Shown here: positions 8,311 to 19,276 of the stretch, one piece after another
Position numbering within the stretch: the first letter of the stretch is position 1
How the letters are laid out: the number at the start of each line of letters is the position of its first letter
NCBI RefSeq assembly: GCF_000153765.1
Contig: NZ_DS022295.1
Span: forward strand, 1,079,460 to 1,143,459
Reading direction: 5' to 3'
Length of the DNA stretch: 64,000 bases
DNA from: Mariprofundus ferrooxydans PV-1
GTDB lineage: Bacteria; Pseudomonadota; Zetaproteobacteria; Mariprofundales; Mariprofundaceae
Notes under the pieces: generated by a model
The model's input: only the letters and a program-made list of their open reading frames with translations
The model's database searches: none
Told to the model about the DNA's origin: nothing
Position numbers and translations under genes: made by a program

Positions 8311-9585
8311 ATGAAAACAGAAACCATTGCCATCCATGCCGGCTACGAAACCGATCCGACCACCAAATCGGTGGCGGTGCCGATCTATCAGACCGTAGCC
8401 TACGAGTTCGATAATGCCCAGCACGGCGCCGACCTGTTCAACCTGGCCGTGCCCGGCAATATCTATACCCGCATGATGAACCCGACCAACGATGTACTGG
8501 AGAAGCGGGTGGCCGCACTCGACGGCGGCATCGCGGGTCTGGCTGTCAGTGCCGGCAGTGCCGCGATTACCTATGCGATTCAGACTATTGCCACAGCCGG
8601 TAATAATATCGTTACCGTGCCGATGCTTTATGGCGGCACCTACACGCTGTTTGCCCACATGTTGCCGGGTCAGGGCATCGATGTCCGCTTTGCCGAAAAC
8701 GACAGCCCTGAGGCGCTGGAGAAGCTGATCGACGAGAAAACCTCGGCGATCTACTGCGAATCGATCGGTAACCCGGCCGGCAATATTGTTGATCTGGAGG
8801 CGATCTGTGCCATGGCCGACAAGCATGGCGTGCCGGTGATTGTCGATAACACCGTGGCACCCTCGCTGATTCGTCCGATCGATTATGGTGCCGCGATTGT
8901 GGTCTATTCGCTGACCAAATATATGGGCGGTCATGGCAATTCGCTGGGCGGCATGATTGTCGATTCGGGCAAATTCCCGTGGGCCGAACATGCCGAGCGT
9001 TTCCCGATGCTTAATCAGCCGGAACCAGCCTATCACGGCGTGGTCTATACCGAGGCGCTGGGCGAGGCGGCATTTATCGGTCGCGCCCGCACCGTGCCGC
9101 TTCGCAACACCGGCTCGGCACTGAGCCCGATGAACGCCTTCCTGATTCTGCAGGGCATTGAGACCCTGACCCTGCGTATGGAGCGTCACTGCGACAATGC
9201 CATGGCTGTCGCCAAACACCTGCAGAATCACCCGGCTGTGAATTGGGTACAGTATGCCGGCCTGCCCGATTCGCCGTATCACGCGCTGGCGCAGAAATAC
9301 TGCAATGGGCGTCCGTCGGCACTGCTCACCTTTGGCGTGAAGGGCGGCTTTGAAGTAGCTGAAAAGTTCTATGATGCACTGGGCATGTTCAAGCGGCTGG
9401 TGAATATCGGCGACACCAAGTCTCTGGCAGCGCACCCGGCATCCACCACGCATCGCCAGTTGACCGAGAGTGAGCTGAAAACTGCCGGCGTGACACCGGA
9501 TATGATCCGTCTATGTATCGGTATTGAGCATATCGACGATATCATTGCCGATATCGATCAGGCGCTAGCCACAGCAACTGCCTGA
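8311..9585 (+). CDS. metY: O-acetylhomoserine sulfhydrylase (MetY)
   Basis: This 424-residue PLP enzyme of the Cys/Met metabolism family makes homocysteine from an acylated homoserine and sulfide. Lys203 in SLTKYMGGHG is the PLP Schiff-base lysine. The YTRMMNPTN segment (about 52-60) and the VDNTVA segment (about 178-183) are also typical. The length fits MetY rather than MetB or MetC. It is preceded by AAGGAGCG and lies 68 bases after metA, forming a direct-sulfhydrylation pair. A clear terminator follows the stop codon. It is cytoplasmic. The long minus-strand frame over this gene is a shadow of its codon bias. Confidence 0.93.
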   Translation: MKTETIAIHAGYETDPTTKSVAVPIYQTVAYEFDNAQHGADLFNLAVPGNIYTRMMNPTNDVLEKRVAALDGGIAGLAVSAGSAAITYAIQTIATAGNNIVTVPMLYGGTYTLFAHMLPGQGIDVRFAENDSPEALEKLIDEKTSAIYCESIGNPAGNIVDLEAICAMADKHGVPVIVDNTVAPSLIRPIDYGAAIVVYSLTKYMGGHGNSLGGMIVDSGKFPWAEHAERFPMLNQPEPAYHGVVYTEALGEAAFIGRARTVPLRNTGSALSPMNAFLILQGIETLTLRMERHCDNAMAVAKHLQNHPAVNWVQYAGLPDSPYHALAQKYCNGRPSALLTFGVKGGFEVAEKFYDALGMFKRLVNIGDTKSLAAHPASTTHRQLTESELKTAGVTPDMIRLCIGIEHIDDIIADIDQALATATA

Positions 9586-9622
9586 AGAGCTTCCGGAAGA
9601 CCGGGGATATCGTAATTCATTC

Positions 9623-9656
9623 AATGCCCTCTGCGAAAGCAGGGGGCATTCTTGTT
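9623..9656 (+). terminator. terminator of metA-metY
   Basis: An 11-base stem, AATGCCCTCTG with CAGGGGGCATT (one G-T pair), has a CGAAAG loop and is followed by CTTGTTT. The remaining space to 9848 shows nothing recognisable. Confidence 0.8.
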
Positions 9657-9847
9657 TATCGGTCGCCATCAGGGATTGAATCCCAGAATACTTTCAAGAC
9701 TGTCTCGATAAAGTCGAGGAGGCCATTCTCGACCCCAGTGCTCAACTCACAGGCTTGAATCTCAGAACTTGCCGCAGACTGATGCGGCCTCATTCGACTG
9801 CGTTTACGAGATACAAGGCGTGAGTTATTGAGTTGTTTTCCACTGCT

Positions 9848-10339
9848 TCAAAGATCAGCCCGCTGAAAAACGCCCTCACCGCGATTTTTGCTGACATCAT
9901 CCCAGCGGAAGATGTGGCCGTTCATCACCACGAAGACACCGGCACCCAATAGCTGCACGGCGGTGACCGCACAGCCGAGATTGAAGATCGCATCGGAGTT
10001 GCTGATCGAATAGGGAATCATCGCCCCGAACAGCACAACCGTTTTATTCTCCAGCTGCTGCCCCAGCACCCGTGCGGTATCAACCATGGTATCGGTGCCA
10101 TGGGAGATGATGATCTTTGACTCTTTACAAGCGAGACAGCTGGCGAGGATGGTTTCCCGATCCTCATCACTCATCTCCAGGCTGTCCTTGAGCATCAGCT
10201 GCTCGGTGCTGTAGTCCAGCTTGCACCTGCCCCGCTCCAGCATGCCCGGAATAAACGAATCACGGAACTCCAGTGCGCCGCTGATCTCATTATAGCGCTT
10301 ACAGATCGTTCCACCGGTGATAAAAAATTTTAGTTTCAA
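9848..10339 (-). CDS. short asparaginase-domain protein (N-terminal domain only)
   Basis: The 163-residue protein covers only the N-terminal catalytic domain of type I/II L-asparaginases, which are normally about 330 residues. The first active-site motif is FITGGTICKRY with the nucleophile Thr, and the second is ISHGTDTMVDTA with the Thr-Asp pair. The segment FGAMIPYSISNSDAIFNLGCAV follows. The C-terminal domain that helps complete neighbouring active sites in the tetramer is missing. Stand-alone short forms are known in bacteria, so it may be intact rather than broken, but activity on asparagine is uncertain. The start has only a weak ribosome-binding site. A 44-base near copy of its interior lies at 4471-4514. 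Confidence 0.75.
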   Translation of the reverse strand: MKLKFFITGGTICKRYNEISGALEFRDSFIPGMLERGRCKLDYSTEQLMLKDSLEMSDEDRETILASCLACKESKIIISHGTDTMVDTARVLGQQLENKTVVLFGAMIPYSISNSDAIFNLGCAVTAVQLLGAGVFVVMNGHIFRWDDVSKNRGEGVFQRADL

Positions 10340-10409
10340 AAGTGTCAGCTCCTGTGGGCATCTGTCGAACGGATTACCATAAGTCAGTCAGCCCGCGTTC
10401 ATTATCAGC

Positions 10410-10688
10410 TCACGGCAGTGTAAAGAAGACGCTCGCACACGCAGCTACAGCTAACGGGCATATCAAGATAGCACGCTCAATGGGACTTAGAAATGGACGT
10501 CGGAAGTACAACACCACCGGCAGGATAATCCAGGCAGGCCCGCCATAAATCAGCCATATTGCCGCGCCCTGAAGCAACTCATTGCGCAATGGGCCATCAG
10601 GAGTCATGAACCAGTTGGCAAAGTAGAACAGCATTGCGCCTGCCGCCAGGCAGCCCCACAAAAAAGCCAACCACTGAACGCCCTTCAT
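10410..10688 (-). CDS. small three-helix membrane protein, unknown
   Basis: From MKGVQWLAFLWG to FFTLP, this 92-residue protein has three hydrophobic segments, at about residues 5-25, 40-60 and 72-90. They are joined by short polar loops containing the segments NWFMTPDGP and RRPFLSPIER. An in-frame upstream extension to 10865 is possible, but it is Cys/Lys-rich and lacks a ribosome-binding site, so I placed the start at 10688, where AGGG lies just ahead. No family is recognised. It follows the larger membrane protein gene on the same strand at about 195 bases and may share its function. Confidence 0.5.
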   Translation of the reverse strand: MKGVQWLAFLWGCLAAGAMLFYFANWFMTPDGPLRNELLQGAAIWLIYGGPAWIILPVVLYFRRPFLSPIERAILICPLAVAACASVFFTLP

Positions 10689-10883
10689 ATCCCTGACTCC
10701 GTAACAGCATGAGCTGGATTTCCATCTATGAATCTCCTTTATATAACCTGATTTCTTTTCGCGAAAATGGAATCCAGGGAAAAAATCTTCTTGTCCGGTG
10801 CATACTATGAGCTGAAACCTGAATGTCTGCTGCCGCGAACCTTGATGTTGAAGTGACGGTGTCAAACTGATCCGGGGGCAGTC

Positions 10884-12086
10884 TCAGTCTGGCTTGCCCA
10901 GCTTATTCTGCGGTGCAGTTCCATGCGTCAGGCTGTATTGCTCGAGAAAGCGCTTCACCTTCGAATCCTTCTCACCAGTGAGGCTAACCTCCAGCTGCTG
11001 CAACCGCTCGCTGTTTTCCGGGCGGAGCATCTCATCCAGCTGCTGCTTGCCGCGAATGCCTGCGCTTCTCAGCGCCTGCAGCAGATCCCTGTCGGAAATA
11101 AACAACATCAACTGCGCCTGATCAATCCAGTCACTCAGCTGCTCTTTCGAGATCAGGTTTTCGATGCGGCTATACAGCAGGTCCCGTCGGTTACCGATCG
11201 TCGCCAGTTGATGAACATCCACAACCCCCTCTTCAAAGAGCCTGTCCCGCATAAATACATTCATGCCCTGCAGGTACTCGATCGACAGCGTGGTAGCCGG
11301 TGAAAACAGCTCGCCCATATACCCGGAGCTTTTGACTCTCTGCCATGTGGCCTGCGCGGCCTGCATCGGAAAGAGGCCGGCAAAAAATGCGATCGCCACC
11401 AGCAAATATGCGGCCTTGCTGTTCTGTACAACAAGCGTTTCGCCATGATCGCCGGTACGGTAGGGCTTCAGGAACGCCTGCACCACACAATAGACCAGCA
11501 CGGAGACAAACAGCGCCATGATCATGCGCACCGCACCGAAGAAGAACACCCTGGGCATCAAATCCTGATTACTCGCGCGCATGACGATGTTATATATATT
11601 ATACAGCCAGGCTCCGTACAGGGCCCACAACGGGATCGACAGCGGGAACAGGATACCCGGCGCAATCTGGCCGATACTGACGGACCTGAATGTCCTCATT
11701 ATCAAATCCCGCTTGACGGAGGCCGGCGCTGATTCATGCATCAGGGATGAGAGATAAAAGGCATTATCCGCTTGCAGGATATAGCCGAAGAGCAGCATCG
11801 TTATTGTTGAAATGCACACGGTCGGCATAAAAAAGTCATGCTTATCGTACAGGTTGAGTGACTGACCATTATCCAGATAACCATTGGTGAACAAAAAAAG
11901 CAGCACGTAAAAGATGCCGCCAAAGATACTGGTCAGCGCAATCAGCGTGCAGTAACGGTTAAAACAGGCTGGCAGACGGAATATCGATAATCCGTGCTCT
12001 TCGGCAACCCGATAATCATGCGCCAGCATCATCGCAACGGGAACCGATAAAACACCGACAAAAATGAGAACTTCTGAAAGTGACAT
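10884..12086 (-). CDS. polytopic membrane protein with cytosolic helical tail, unknown
   Basis: This 400-residue protein has about six hydrophobic segments in its first 245 residues (near 3-22, 45-68, 88-108, 148-170, 190-212 and 228-245). A soluble, mostly helical C-terminal part of about 155 residues follows. Within that part, VDVHQLATIGNRRDLLYSRI and DLLQALRSAGIRGKQQLDEM look like helix-hairpin-helix-type repeats, which is an impression only. I do not recognise a family. The start is the ATG at 12086, one codon after an alternative GTG, with a weak GGTAGGG ahead. The dispersed repeat fills its upstream region. Confidence 0.6.
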   Translation of the reverse strand: MSLSEVLIFVGVLSVPVAMMLAHDYRVAEEHGLSIFRLPACFNRYCTLIALTSIFGGIFYVLLFLFTNGYLDNGQSLNLYDKHDFFMPTVCISTITMLLFGYILQADNAFYLSSLMHESAPASVKRDLIMRTFRSVSIGQIAPGILFPLSIPLWALYGAWLYNIYNIVMRASNQDLMPRVFFFGAVRMIMALFVSVLVYCVVQAFLKPYRTGDHGETLVVQNSKAAYLLVAIAFFAGLFPMQAAQATWQRVKSSGYMGELFSPATTLSIEYLQGMNVFMRDRLFEEGVVDVHQLATIGNRRDLLYSRIENLISKEQLSDWIDQAQLMLFISDRDLLQALRSAGIRGKQQLDEMLRPENSERLQQLEVSLTGEKDSKVKRFLEQYSLTHGTAPQNKLGKPD

Positions 12087-12182
12087 CACCCTACCCCCGA
12101 TTCATCAAGAGCCGGAATAGAGTGTAGCAGAAAACCGTCGAAATTGCGGATCAACAAAAAAGTTCATCGCGGAATTCCGGAA

Positions 12183-12530
12183 AATATGGCTGAAGAAAGC
12201 TTTTTGATTCCCGGCATGCGATAGATGCTTTTAAAGCTACATACTACTCTGCTAAAGCAGAGCACCCCCCTTTCTTTTGCGGCACAAAAAGGCAGGAGCC
12301 GTTTGGACGAGCTTTAGCTTGCCCGCAAGGGTGAGGCACATGGATGTGCCGAATCACAGCGTCAAACTAATTCAATATAGAGCCTATCGCGCGGCAGGAC
12401 TTGTTCAAAACAATGGGGCGTTTTTGATTCGGGCTGTCCTGGCCCTCAGGGCTACGCCCCGCCTGTTCAGGCGTCCAAATGACTCCTGCCATTTGTCTTG
12501 GTTCGTTCTTTGTACGGACAAAGAATGAAC
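12183..12530. repeat. dispersed palindromic repeat, copy 2
   Basis: Bases 12282-12395 match 1395-1508 almost perfectly, including the GGCACATGGATGTGCC palindrome and the GAGCTTTAGCT hairpin. Bases 12183-12224 resemble 1237-1278. Copy-specific parts are a perfect CTCTGC-TAAA-GCAGAG hairpin at 12247-12262 and a closing 13-base inverted repeat at 12501-12513 and 12518-12530 with one mismatch. Only one 73-bp unit is present, against two full units plus a partial third in copy 1. It lies between the membrane protein gene and carA. The interval 12087-12182 and the stretch 12531-12617 show nothing else. Confidence 0.8.
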
Positions 12531-12617
12531 AAATACCTCCCTCCTCATCAATACCAGGACAGGAAGCGTCATCAGTTCATATTTACTAACACTAGTTTCC
12601 GGACTTCCGCGATGAAC

Positions 12618-12662
12618 AAAAAAAACGGCCCCGCCCTCCCTCAGGGAGATGGACGGGGCCGT
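12618..12662 (-). terminator. terminator of carA
   Basis: Read on the minus strand, ACGGCCCCG pairs with CGGGGCCGT around a loop that contains its own CTCCCTGAGGGAG hairpin. An eight-base T-tract follows. It lies 18 bases after the carA stop codon. Confidence 0.9.
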
Positions 12663-12679
12663 CGTGATGCTTGCCGGTA

Positions 12680-13804
12680 TCAGGCGCGTGCGGCGTTAAC
12701 CATCTCGGCAAAACGATCGAAGAGATAGTCCGAATCATGCGGACCGGGACTCGCCTCGGGATGATACTGCACCGAAAAGACAGACTTGCCGGTTACACGC
12801 AATCCTTCCACGGTGCCATCAAACAGGGAGCGATGTGTGATCTCCACACCTGCGGGGACGGCATCGTCGGAGACGGCAAAGCCGTGATTCTGACTGGTGA
12901 TCTCGATCTTGCCGGTCGTCTCATCCTTGACCGGATGATTGCCGCCCCGGTGACCGAATTTTAGCTTGAAGGTGGACAGACCGAGTGCCTGACTGAGCAG
13001 CTGATGACCCATGCAGATGCCGAAGACCGGGATATCGCCGGCGATGAGCTCACGAATCGTATCCACGGCATAGCCGACAGCAGACGGGTCACCCGGACCG
13101 TTGGAAAGGAAAATACCATCGGGGTTCATGGCCAGCACTTCGGCAGCCGTTGTGCCGGCAGGCACAATGCTCACCTGCATGCCGCGATCAGCCAGCTTGT
13201 GAAAAATATTACGTTTGCAACCGAAATCAAATGCGACGACGTGGGAGTTCATGCGCGGCTCATGGTAGCTGACATCATCCAGATGGAAACTACCCTGCTG
13301 CCACTCTGAAACCTGTTTGCAGCTGACCTGTCCGACCAGATCGCGTCCTTCCAGCCCTTCCCATGCACGCGCCATAGCCAGTGCATCGGCATCGGACATG
13401 CCATCGGAGGCAATCACACCATTCTGCGCGCCGTGATCACGCAGGTGACGCACCAGCGCTCGCGTATCGATACCGGATAAACCGACAATTCCCTGTTGCT
13501 GCAACCACTCAGCCAGATCGCCCTCGCTCCGATAGTTCGAGGTTATCCGCGCCGGCGCCCTGACAATGCAGCCGCGCACAGCCACATCAGCCGATTCCAT
13601 ATCGTCAGCGTTGATACCGACGTTGCCGATATGCGGGTAGGTGAAGGTCATAATCTGATCGGTATAGGAGGGATCTGTAAGTATCTCCTGATAACCGGTT
13701 AACGAGGTGTTAAAGCAGACTTCTCCGACAGTATGGCCGACAGCACCAAAGGCATGCCCCCGAAAAATTCGTCCATCCGCCAATGCCAATATCGCTTCTG
13801 TCAT
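12680..13804 (-). CDS. carA: carbamoyl-phosphate synthase small subunit
   Basis: This glutaminase subunit supplies ammonia to CarB for carbamoyl phosphate, which feeds pyrimidine and arginine synthesis. The N-terminal CarA domain begins [16 protein letters not shown] and contains [17 protein letters not shown]. The class I glutamine amidotransferase domain has the nucleophile Cys in [10 protein letters not shown] and the His/Glu pair in [14 protein letters not shown] chose the ATG at 13804 (374 residues) over the GTG at 13816 because GAGAGG sits about 11 bases ahead. carB usually follows directly, but here a strong terminator follows instead, so carB must be elsewhere. Confidence 0.95.
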   Translation of the reverse strand: MTEAILALADGRIFRGHAFGAVGHTVGEVCFNTSLTGYQEILTDPSYTDQIMTFTYPHIGNVGINADDMESADVAVRGCIVRAPARITSNYRSEGDLAEWLQQQGIVGLSGIDTRALVRHLRDHGAQNGVIASDGMSDADALAMARAWEGLEGRDLVGQVSCKQVSEWQQGSFHLDDVSYHEPRMNSHVVAFDFGCKRNIFHKLADRGMQVSIVPAGTTAAEVLAMNPDGIFLSNGPGDPSAVGYAVDTIRELIAGDIPVFGICMGHQLLSQALGLSTFKLKFGHRGGNHPVKDETTGKIEITSQNHGFAVSDDAVPAGVEITHRSLFDGTVEGLRVTGKSVFSVQYHPEASPGPHDSDYLFDRFAEMVNAARA

Positions 13805-14062
13805 CGCTGCACGCACCTCTCATATAGAACGGCGCGGAGATTACGAAATCATGCGCATAAAGTCGAGTTACAAAAGCAGAGGCGGTTTAATTACAAAGAG
13901 ATAATACGACAAACAGCACGCGGTAAAGCGCGGTTTCACAGCGCGCTTGCCGGTTACGGAAAATGCGTTGTCTGCACGTAAGCGAACGACAGCCCGACTT
14001 TGTACCTTCCCGCCTTTATGGTTAAAGTCTTCCCCTTGCAGTATTTTATATCAGGAGAGCAC

Positions 14063-14869
14063 ATGGCGCATATCGACATGCAGGATTTGACGGATATCCT
14101 TCAACAGGCCGGACGCGAAATTATCATACCTGCGTTTGCTCAGGCCGTGCAATCGGAAACAAAGCTCGACGGCTCTGTGCTCACCGCAACCGATCTCGCC
14201 TGCCAGGCTTTTATTACAGAGCGCCTGCAACAACTGGATGCATCGATTGCCATGCTTGGCGAAGAGATGAGCGAGAGCGAACAACTCTCACTGCTTGGAG
14301 AGAGTAGTGAACGTCTCTGGTGTCTTGACCCGCTCGACGGCACAACCAACTTTGCCACCTACCTGCCCTGTTTCGCCATATCTCTGGCTCTGATCGAACA
14401 GGGGTCGCCCTCCATCGCCTGTATTCATGATCCGATCAGACAGGAAACATTTACTGCGATACGCAATCAGGGCGCGTTTCTCAATGGCAAACCTGTTCAG
14501 TCATCCGATGTAAGCACATTGCCTGAATCGGTTGGATTTATCGACTTCAAGCGCCTTCCCCCTGCTGTTGCCAGCCATATTGCCGCCAACCCATTCTATC
14601 GCAGCCAGCGAAATATCGGCACATGCGCTCTGGAATGGGCCTGGCTGGCGGTCGGACGCGGCCAGTTCATTATCCACGGCAAGGAAAAAATATGGGACTT
14701 TGCTGCCGGCAGCCTGATCGCGGCTGAAGCCGGCTGCATCGTCAGTGACTTCACGCCTGAGGATCTTTTCCCCACCACCCGGCTCTCTTCCCCCATACTG
14801 GCAGCCTGCAACAACGCACTGCACGCATCATTGATACAGCAACTGACACGGGCAAGGCTGGAAAAATAA
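14063..14869 (+). CDS. inositol monophosphatase-family phosphatase
   Basis: This 268-residue Mg2+-dependent phosphatase belongs to the IMPase/CysQ/archaeal-FBPase superfamily. Metal-binding motifs appear in order: the EE of GEEMSE (about residue 70), LDPLDGTTNF (about 90-99) and WDFAAGSLIAAEAG (about 212-225). The substrate could be inositol phosphate, 3'-phosphoadenosine phosphate or a sugar phosphate. The carbon-metabolism genes downstream make a sugar phosphate attractive, but that is inference. I chose the ATG at 14063 because AGGAG lies 7 bases ahead; the frame opens earlier, at 14000. It is transcribed divergently from carA and lies 120 bases before glpX on the same strand. Confidence 0.85.
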   Translation: MAHIDMQDLTDILQQAGREIIIPAFAQAVQSETKLDGSVLTATDLACQAFITERLQQLDASIAMLGEEMSESEQLSLLGESSERLWCLDPLDGTTNFATYLPCFAISLALIEQGSPSIACIHDPIRQETFTAIRNQGAFLNGKPVQSSDVSTLPESVGFIDFKRLPPAVASHIAANPFYRSQRNIGTCALEWAWLAVGRGQFIIHGKEKIWDFAAGSLIAAEAGCIVSDFTPEDLFPTTRLSSPILAACNNALHASLIQQLTRARLEK

Positions 14870-14949
14870 AGATTTTTTTTGTCACAACTTGTTCGTGGTC
14901 GATTTCTGCTGCCAAAGCCGCTAGGATGCGGCTGCAATTGATTAAATGA

Positions 14950-14975
14950 CCTTTAAAGTGTGCACCACTTAAAGG
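14950..14975 (+). promoter_or_regulatory. inverted repeat ahead of glpX (operator or translation hairpin)
   Basis: CCTTTAAAGTG (14950-14960) and CACTTAAAGG (14966-14975) form a near-perfect inverted repeat with one unpaired A. The right arm runs into the glpX ribosome-binding site GGGAGGGG. As DNA it could be a LysR-type (CbbR-like) operator, since it contains TTAA half-sites. As RNA it could mask the ribosome-binding site. Neither role is shown. Confidence 0.4.
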
Positions 14976-14989
14976 GAGGGGATAGTCCA

Positions 14990-15943
14990 ATGGGCAACGT
15001 TAGCAATCTGAAGATTGACCTGGTAGAAGTATGCGAGGCGGCGGCGCGCGCCTGTGCCCCGTTCGTTGGTTCAGGCCAGAAAGATGAGGGTGACGGGCTG
15101 GCTGTTGACGCCATGCGTACCCGCATCAACCAGGTCAAGATGAATGGCGTGATTGTTATTGGCGAAGGCGCCAAGGACGAGGCTCCTGCTCTGTATGACG
15201 ATGAGAAGGTCGGCACCGGCGAAGGCATCGGCGTGGATATCGCCGTGGACCCGATTGAGGGAACCAACCTGTTCGCCAAAGATATGCCCGGCTCCATCGT
15301 AACGCTGGCGGCAGCACCTGCCGGCTCTATGTACCGTCCCGGCTCCTGCTTCTATATGGACAAGCAGGTCTATCCTAAAGCCGCGCGCGGCCGGATTGAC
15401 CCGGAAGCACCGATTGCAGACCGCCTGAAGCAGCTGGCTGCATCACTCGGCAAAGACGTTGCCGAGTTGAAGATCTTCATCCTCGACAAACCTCGCCATC
15501 AGCAAATGATGAAAGAGGTCTATGCTACAGGCGCCAAAGTACGCCTGGCTACGGACGGCGACGTCAACGGCGCTATCCAGGCAGTACTGAATATGGGCTC
15601 TGATGCACTGTTCGGCATCGGCGGCACGCCTGAAGGCATTGTGACCGCCTGTGCAGCTCGCGCCATGGGTGCGGAAATGTTTGGCCGCATGGCTCCACAG
15701 AAGGATTTTGAGATCGAGCTGTGCAAGAAAGAAGGCATCGACACCAAACGCATCATCACACGCGATGAGCTGGTCACCTCCGACGACTGCCTGTTTATTG
15801 CCACCGGCCTGACTTCCGGCGCCTATGTGCGCCATGTGAAAACCGGCCATGACACTTACGGCAAGTTCATGACGACCGACACCGTGGTCCTTGACGGCGG
15901 CATCGGCAACATCCGGCACGTACAGACTACAATTCACGTCTAG
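14990..15943 (+). CDS. glpX: class II fructose-1,6-bisphosphatase (GlpX type)
   Basis: This 317-residue enzyme removes the 1-phosphate of fructose 1,6-bisphosphate. In autotrophs such enzymes often also act on sedoheptulose 1,7-bisphosphate. Li+-sensitive phosphatase motifs are IGEGAKDEAP (about 57-66) and DPIEGTNL (about 87-94), followed by GIGGTPEGIVTACA near residue 205. The ATG at 14990 has GGGAGGGG at an 8-base spacing and was preferred to the in-frame ATG at 14960. It heads the run glpX-tkt-gap-pgk-pyk-fba, which supports a Calvin-cycle role. No rubisco or phosphoribulokinase gene is in the window. Confidence 0.93.
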   Translation: MGNVSNLKIDLVEVCEAAARACAPFVGSGQKDEGDGLAVDAMRTRINQVKMNGVIVIGEGAKDEAPALYDDEKVGTGEGIGVDIAVDPIEGTNLFAKDMPGSIVTLAAAPAGSMYRPGSCFYMDKQVYPKAARGRIDPEAPIADRLKQLAASLGKDVAELKIFILDKPRHQQMMKEVYATGAKVRLATDGDVNGAIQAVLNMGSDALFGIGGTPEGIVTACAARAMGAEMFGRMAPQKDFEIELCKKEGIDTKRIITRDELVTSDDCLFIATGLTSGAYVRHVKTGHDTYGKFMTTDTVVLDGGIGNIRHVQTTIHV

Positions 15944-16062
15944 GCGAAATCCACGCGCGCCCTCATCAACCGGGCTTATGGATTTTATAATTAATCGTGA
16001 TTAGATTTTATAGTAATAAAAAATAGGGTTCATCGGAACCACCATTAAAAGGGGAAAAGCAT

Positions 16063-18051
16063 ATGAGCAACAATCGCAGACATCTGGCTAACGCCGTTCG
16101 TGCGCTGGCCATGGACGCTGTACAGAAAGCCAATTCAGGACACCCGGGCGCGCCTATGGGCATGGCAGATATCGCCGAGGTATTGTGGAACGACTACATG
16201 AAGCACAACCCGACCAACCCGAAATGGGCTGATCGCGATCGCTTTATTCTGTCCAACGGACACGGCTCCATGCTGATCTACTCCCTGCTTCACCTGACCG
16301 GTTACGATCTGGGCATTGAAGATCTGAAACAGTTCCGTCAGCTGCACTCACGCACACCGGGTCACCCGGAGTACGGTTATGCACCGGGCGTTGAGACCAC
16401 AACCGGCCCGCTGGGTCAGGGCATCACCAACGGCGTTGGTATGGCACTGGCAGAAAAGACACTGGCTGCCCAGTTCAACAAACCGGGTCACACCATTGTT
16501 GATCACAACACCTATGTATTCCTCGGCGACGGCTGCCTGATGGAAGGCATCTCTCACGAAGCATGCTCACTGGCCGGTACACTGGGTCTGGGTAAGCTGA
16601 TTGCATTCTGGGATGACAATGGCATCTCCATCGACGGCCATGTTGAAGGCTGGTTTACCGACGATACCCCGGGCCGCTTCGAAGCTTATGGCTGGCAGGT
16701 GATCCGCAACGTCAACGGTCACGATTCAGACGAGATCAAGGCAGCTATCGAAACTGCCAAAGCAAACAGCGATCAGCCTACCATGATCTGCTGCAAGACG
16801 GTTATCGGCTTCGGTTCCCCGAACATGGCCGGTTCCCATGACTGCCATGGCGCAGCCCTCGGTCACGAAGAGATTGCTCTGGTTCGCAAGGAACTGGGCT
16901 GGGAATATGAGCCGTTTGTTATTCCTGAAGATGTCTACGCAGGATGGGATGCCAAGGATGCCGGCGCTGCCGCAGAATCCGACTGGGACGCCCGCTTTGC
17001 CGCCTACGCAGCCGAGTTCCCTGCCGAAGCAGCCGAGTTCACCCGTCGTATTAACAACGAGCTGGCCGCAAACTGGGAAGCTGATGCCGATGCATTCATT
17101 GCAGCAGTTGATGCGAAAGCTGAAACCATCGCTTCCCGTAAGGCTTCACAGAATGCCATTGAAGGTCTGGCCAAGATCACGCCTGAATTCCTGGGCGGCT
17201 CAGCCGACCTGGCCGGCTCCAACCTGACCCTGTGGTCCGGCGCGAAACCGGTCACCAACAATGATGACGGCAACTACGTCAACTACGGTGTACGTGAATT
17301 CGGCATGGCTGCCATGATCAACGGCATCGCCCTGCATGGCGGCTTCGTACCTTACGGCGCTACCTTCCTGATGTTCTCCGAATATGCACGCAATGCACTG
17401 CGCATGGCTGCATTGATGAAGGTTCGTCATATCGAAGTATTCACCCATGACTCTATCGGTCTTGGTGAAGACGGCCCGACCCATCAGCCTGTAGAGCAGA
17501 CTGCAACCCTGCGCATGATCCCGAACATGGATGTATGGCGCCCTTGTGATGCGGTTGAATCCGCTGTGTCATGGAAGGCAGCGATCACGAATGTAACCGG
17601 TCCGACCTCACTGATCTTCTCCCGTCAGAACCTGGCACATCAGGCACGTACGGCTGAGCAGATCAAACTGATCGAGCGTGGCGGTTATATCCTGAAAGAC
17701 TGCGCAGGCACACCGGATGCAATTATTATTGCAACAGGTTCCGAAGTGTCACTGGCTATGGAAGCTGCAGCTGCACTGACAGACAAGAAGGTTCGCGTGG
17801 TTTCCATGCCATCGACCAACACATTCGACAAGCAGGATGCTGCGTACAGAGAGTCGGTACTGCCGGCATCTGTCTCTGCACGCGTGGCTGTTGAAGCCGG
17901 TGTTACCGGCTTCTGGGCCAAATATGTCGGCCTGAACGGCAAGGTGATCGGTATCGACACCTTCGGTGAGTCGGCTCCTGCCGGTGAACTGTTCAAGCTG
18001 TTCGGCATCACCACTGACGCAGTTATCGCGGCAGTAAACGAAATAGCTTAA
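16063..18051 (+). CDS. tkt: transketolase
   Basis: This 662-residue thiamine-diphosphate enzyme transfers two-carbon units between ketose and aldose phosphates, rebuilding pentose phosphates in the Calvin and pentose-phosphate pathways. The visible motifs are SGHPGAP (about 25-31), GPLGQG (115-120) and the ThDP/Mg motif [13 protein letters not shown] starting at 155. The Glu-containing [13 protein letters not shown] near residue 413 and [14 protein letters not shown] in the middle domain follow. The length is that of full transketolase. It lies 119 bases after glpX and 35 bases before gap. Its codon use is biased, as expected for a highly expressed gene. Confidence 0.96.
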   Translation: MSNNRRHLANAVRALAMDAVQKANSGHPGAPMGMADIAEVLWNDYMKHNPTNPKWADRDRFILSNGHGSMLIYSLLHLTGYDLGIEDLKQFRQLHSRTPGHPEYGYAPGVETTTGPLGQGITNGVGMALAEKTLAAQFNKPGHTIVDHNTYVFLGDGCLMEGISHEACSLAGTLGLGKLIAFWDDNGISIDGHVEGWFTDDTPGRFEAYGWQVIRNVNGHDSDEIKAAIETAKANSDQPTMICCKTVIGFGSPNMAGSHDCHGAALGHEEIALVRKELGWEYEPFVIPEDVYAGWDAKDAGAAAESDWDARFAAYAAEFPAEAAEFTRRINNELAANWEADADAFIAAVDAKAETIASRKASQNAIEGLAKITPEFLGGSADLAGSNLTLWSGAKPVTNNDDGNYVNYGVREFGMAAMINGIALHGGFVPYGATFLMFSEYARNALRMAALMKVRHIEVFTHDSIGLGEDGPTHQPVEQTATLRMIPNMDVWRPCDAVESAVSWKAAITNVTGPTSLIFSRQNLAHQARTAEQIKLIERGGYILKDCAGTPDAIIIATGSEVSLAMEAAAALTDKKVRVVSMPSTNTFDKQDAAYRESVLPASVSARVAVEAGVTGFWAKYVGLNGKVIGIDTFGESAPAGELFKLFGITTDAVIAAVNEIA

Positions 18052-18080
18052 ATCATATAAATACGGAAAGAGGAGATTAA

Positions 18081-19091
<1,011 letters not shown>

Positions 19092-19099
19092 GCAACATA

Positions 19100-19128
19100 A
19101 CGTGGGAGCTTTTAGCTCCCACGTTTTT
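19100..19128 (+). terminator. terminator between gap and pgk
   Basis: ACGTGGGAGC and GCTCCCACGT form a 10-base stem with a short TTTTA loop, followed by TTTT. It divides the carbon block into two likely transcripts. Confidence 0.85.
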
Positions 19129-19276
19129 CATTGCCCGTTTGCATAAACAACGAACGCAAGCCGGCAGTGACAAACGTTTACACGTTGTTGACCTTGTCTG
19201 ATGTCACACAGTTGCCTCTGATCCGGTGCAGACTGTCATAACACCAGATGTATTTAACTTCTAAAGGAGAAAGAGA

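Noticed and set aside
8251..9453. 400-codon open frame on the minus strand
   Set aside because: It is the complement of metY, and its Arg/His/Gly-rich product is typical of a codon-bias shadow.
12680..13804. carAB operon
   Set aside because: A strong terminator follows carA directly and no carB sequence is in the window.
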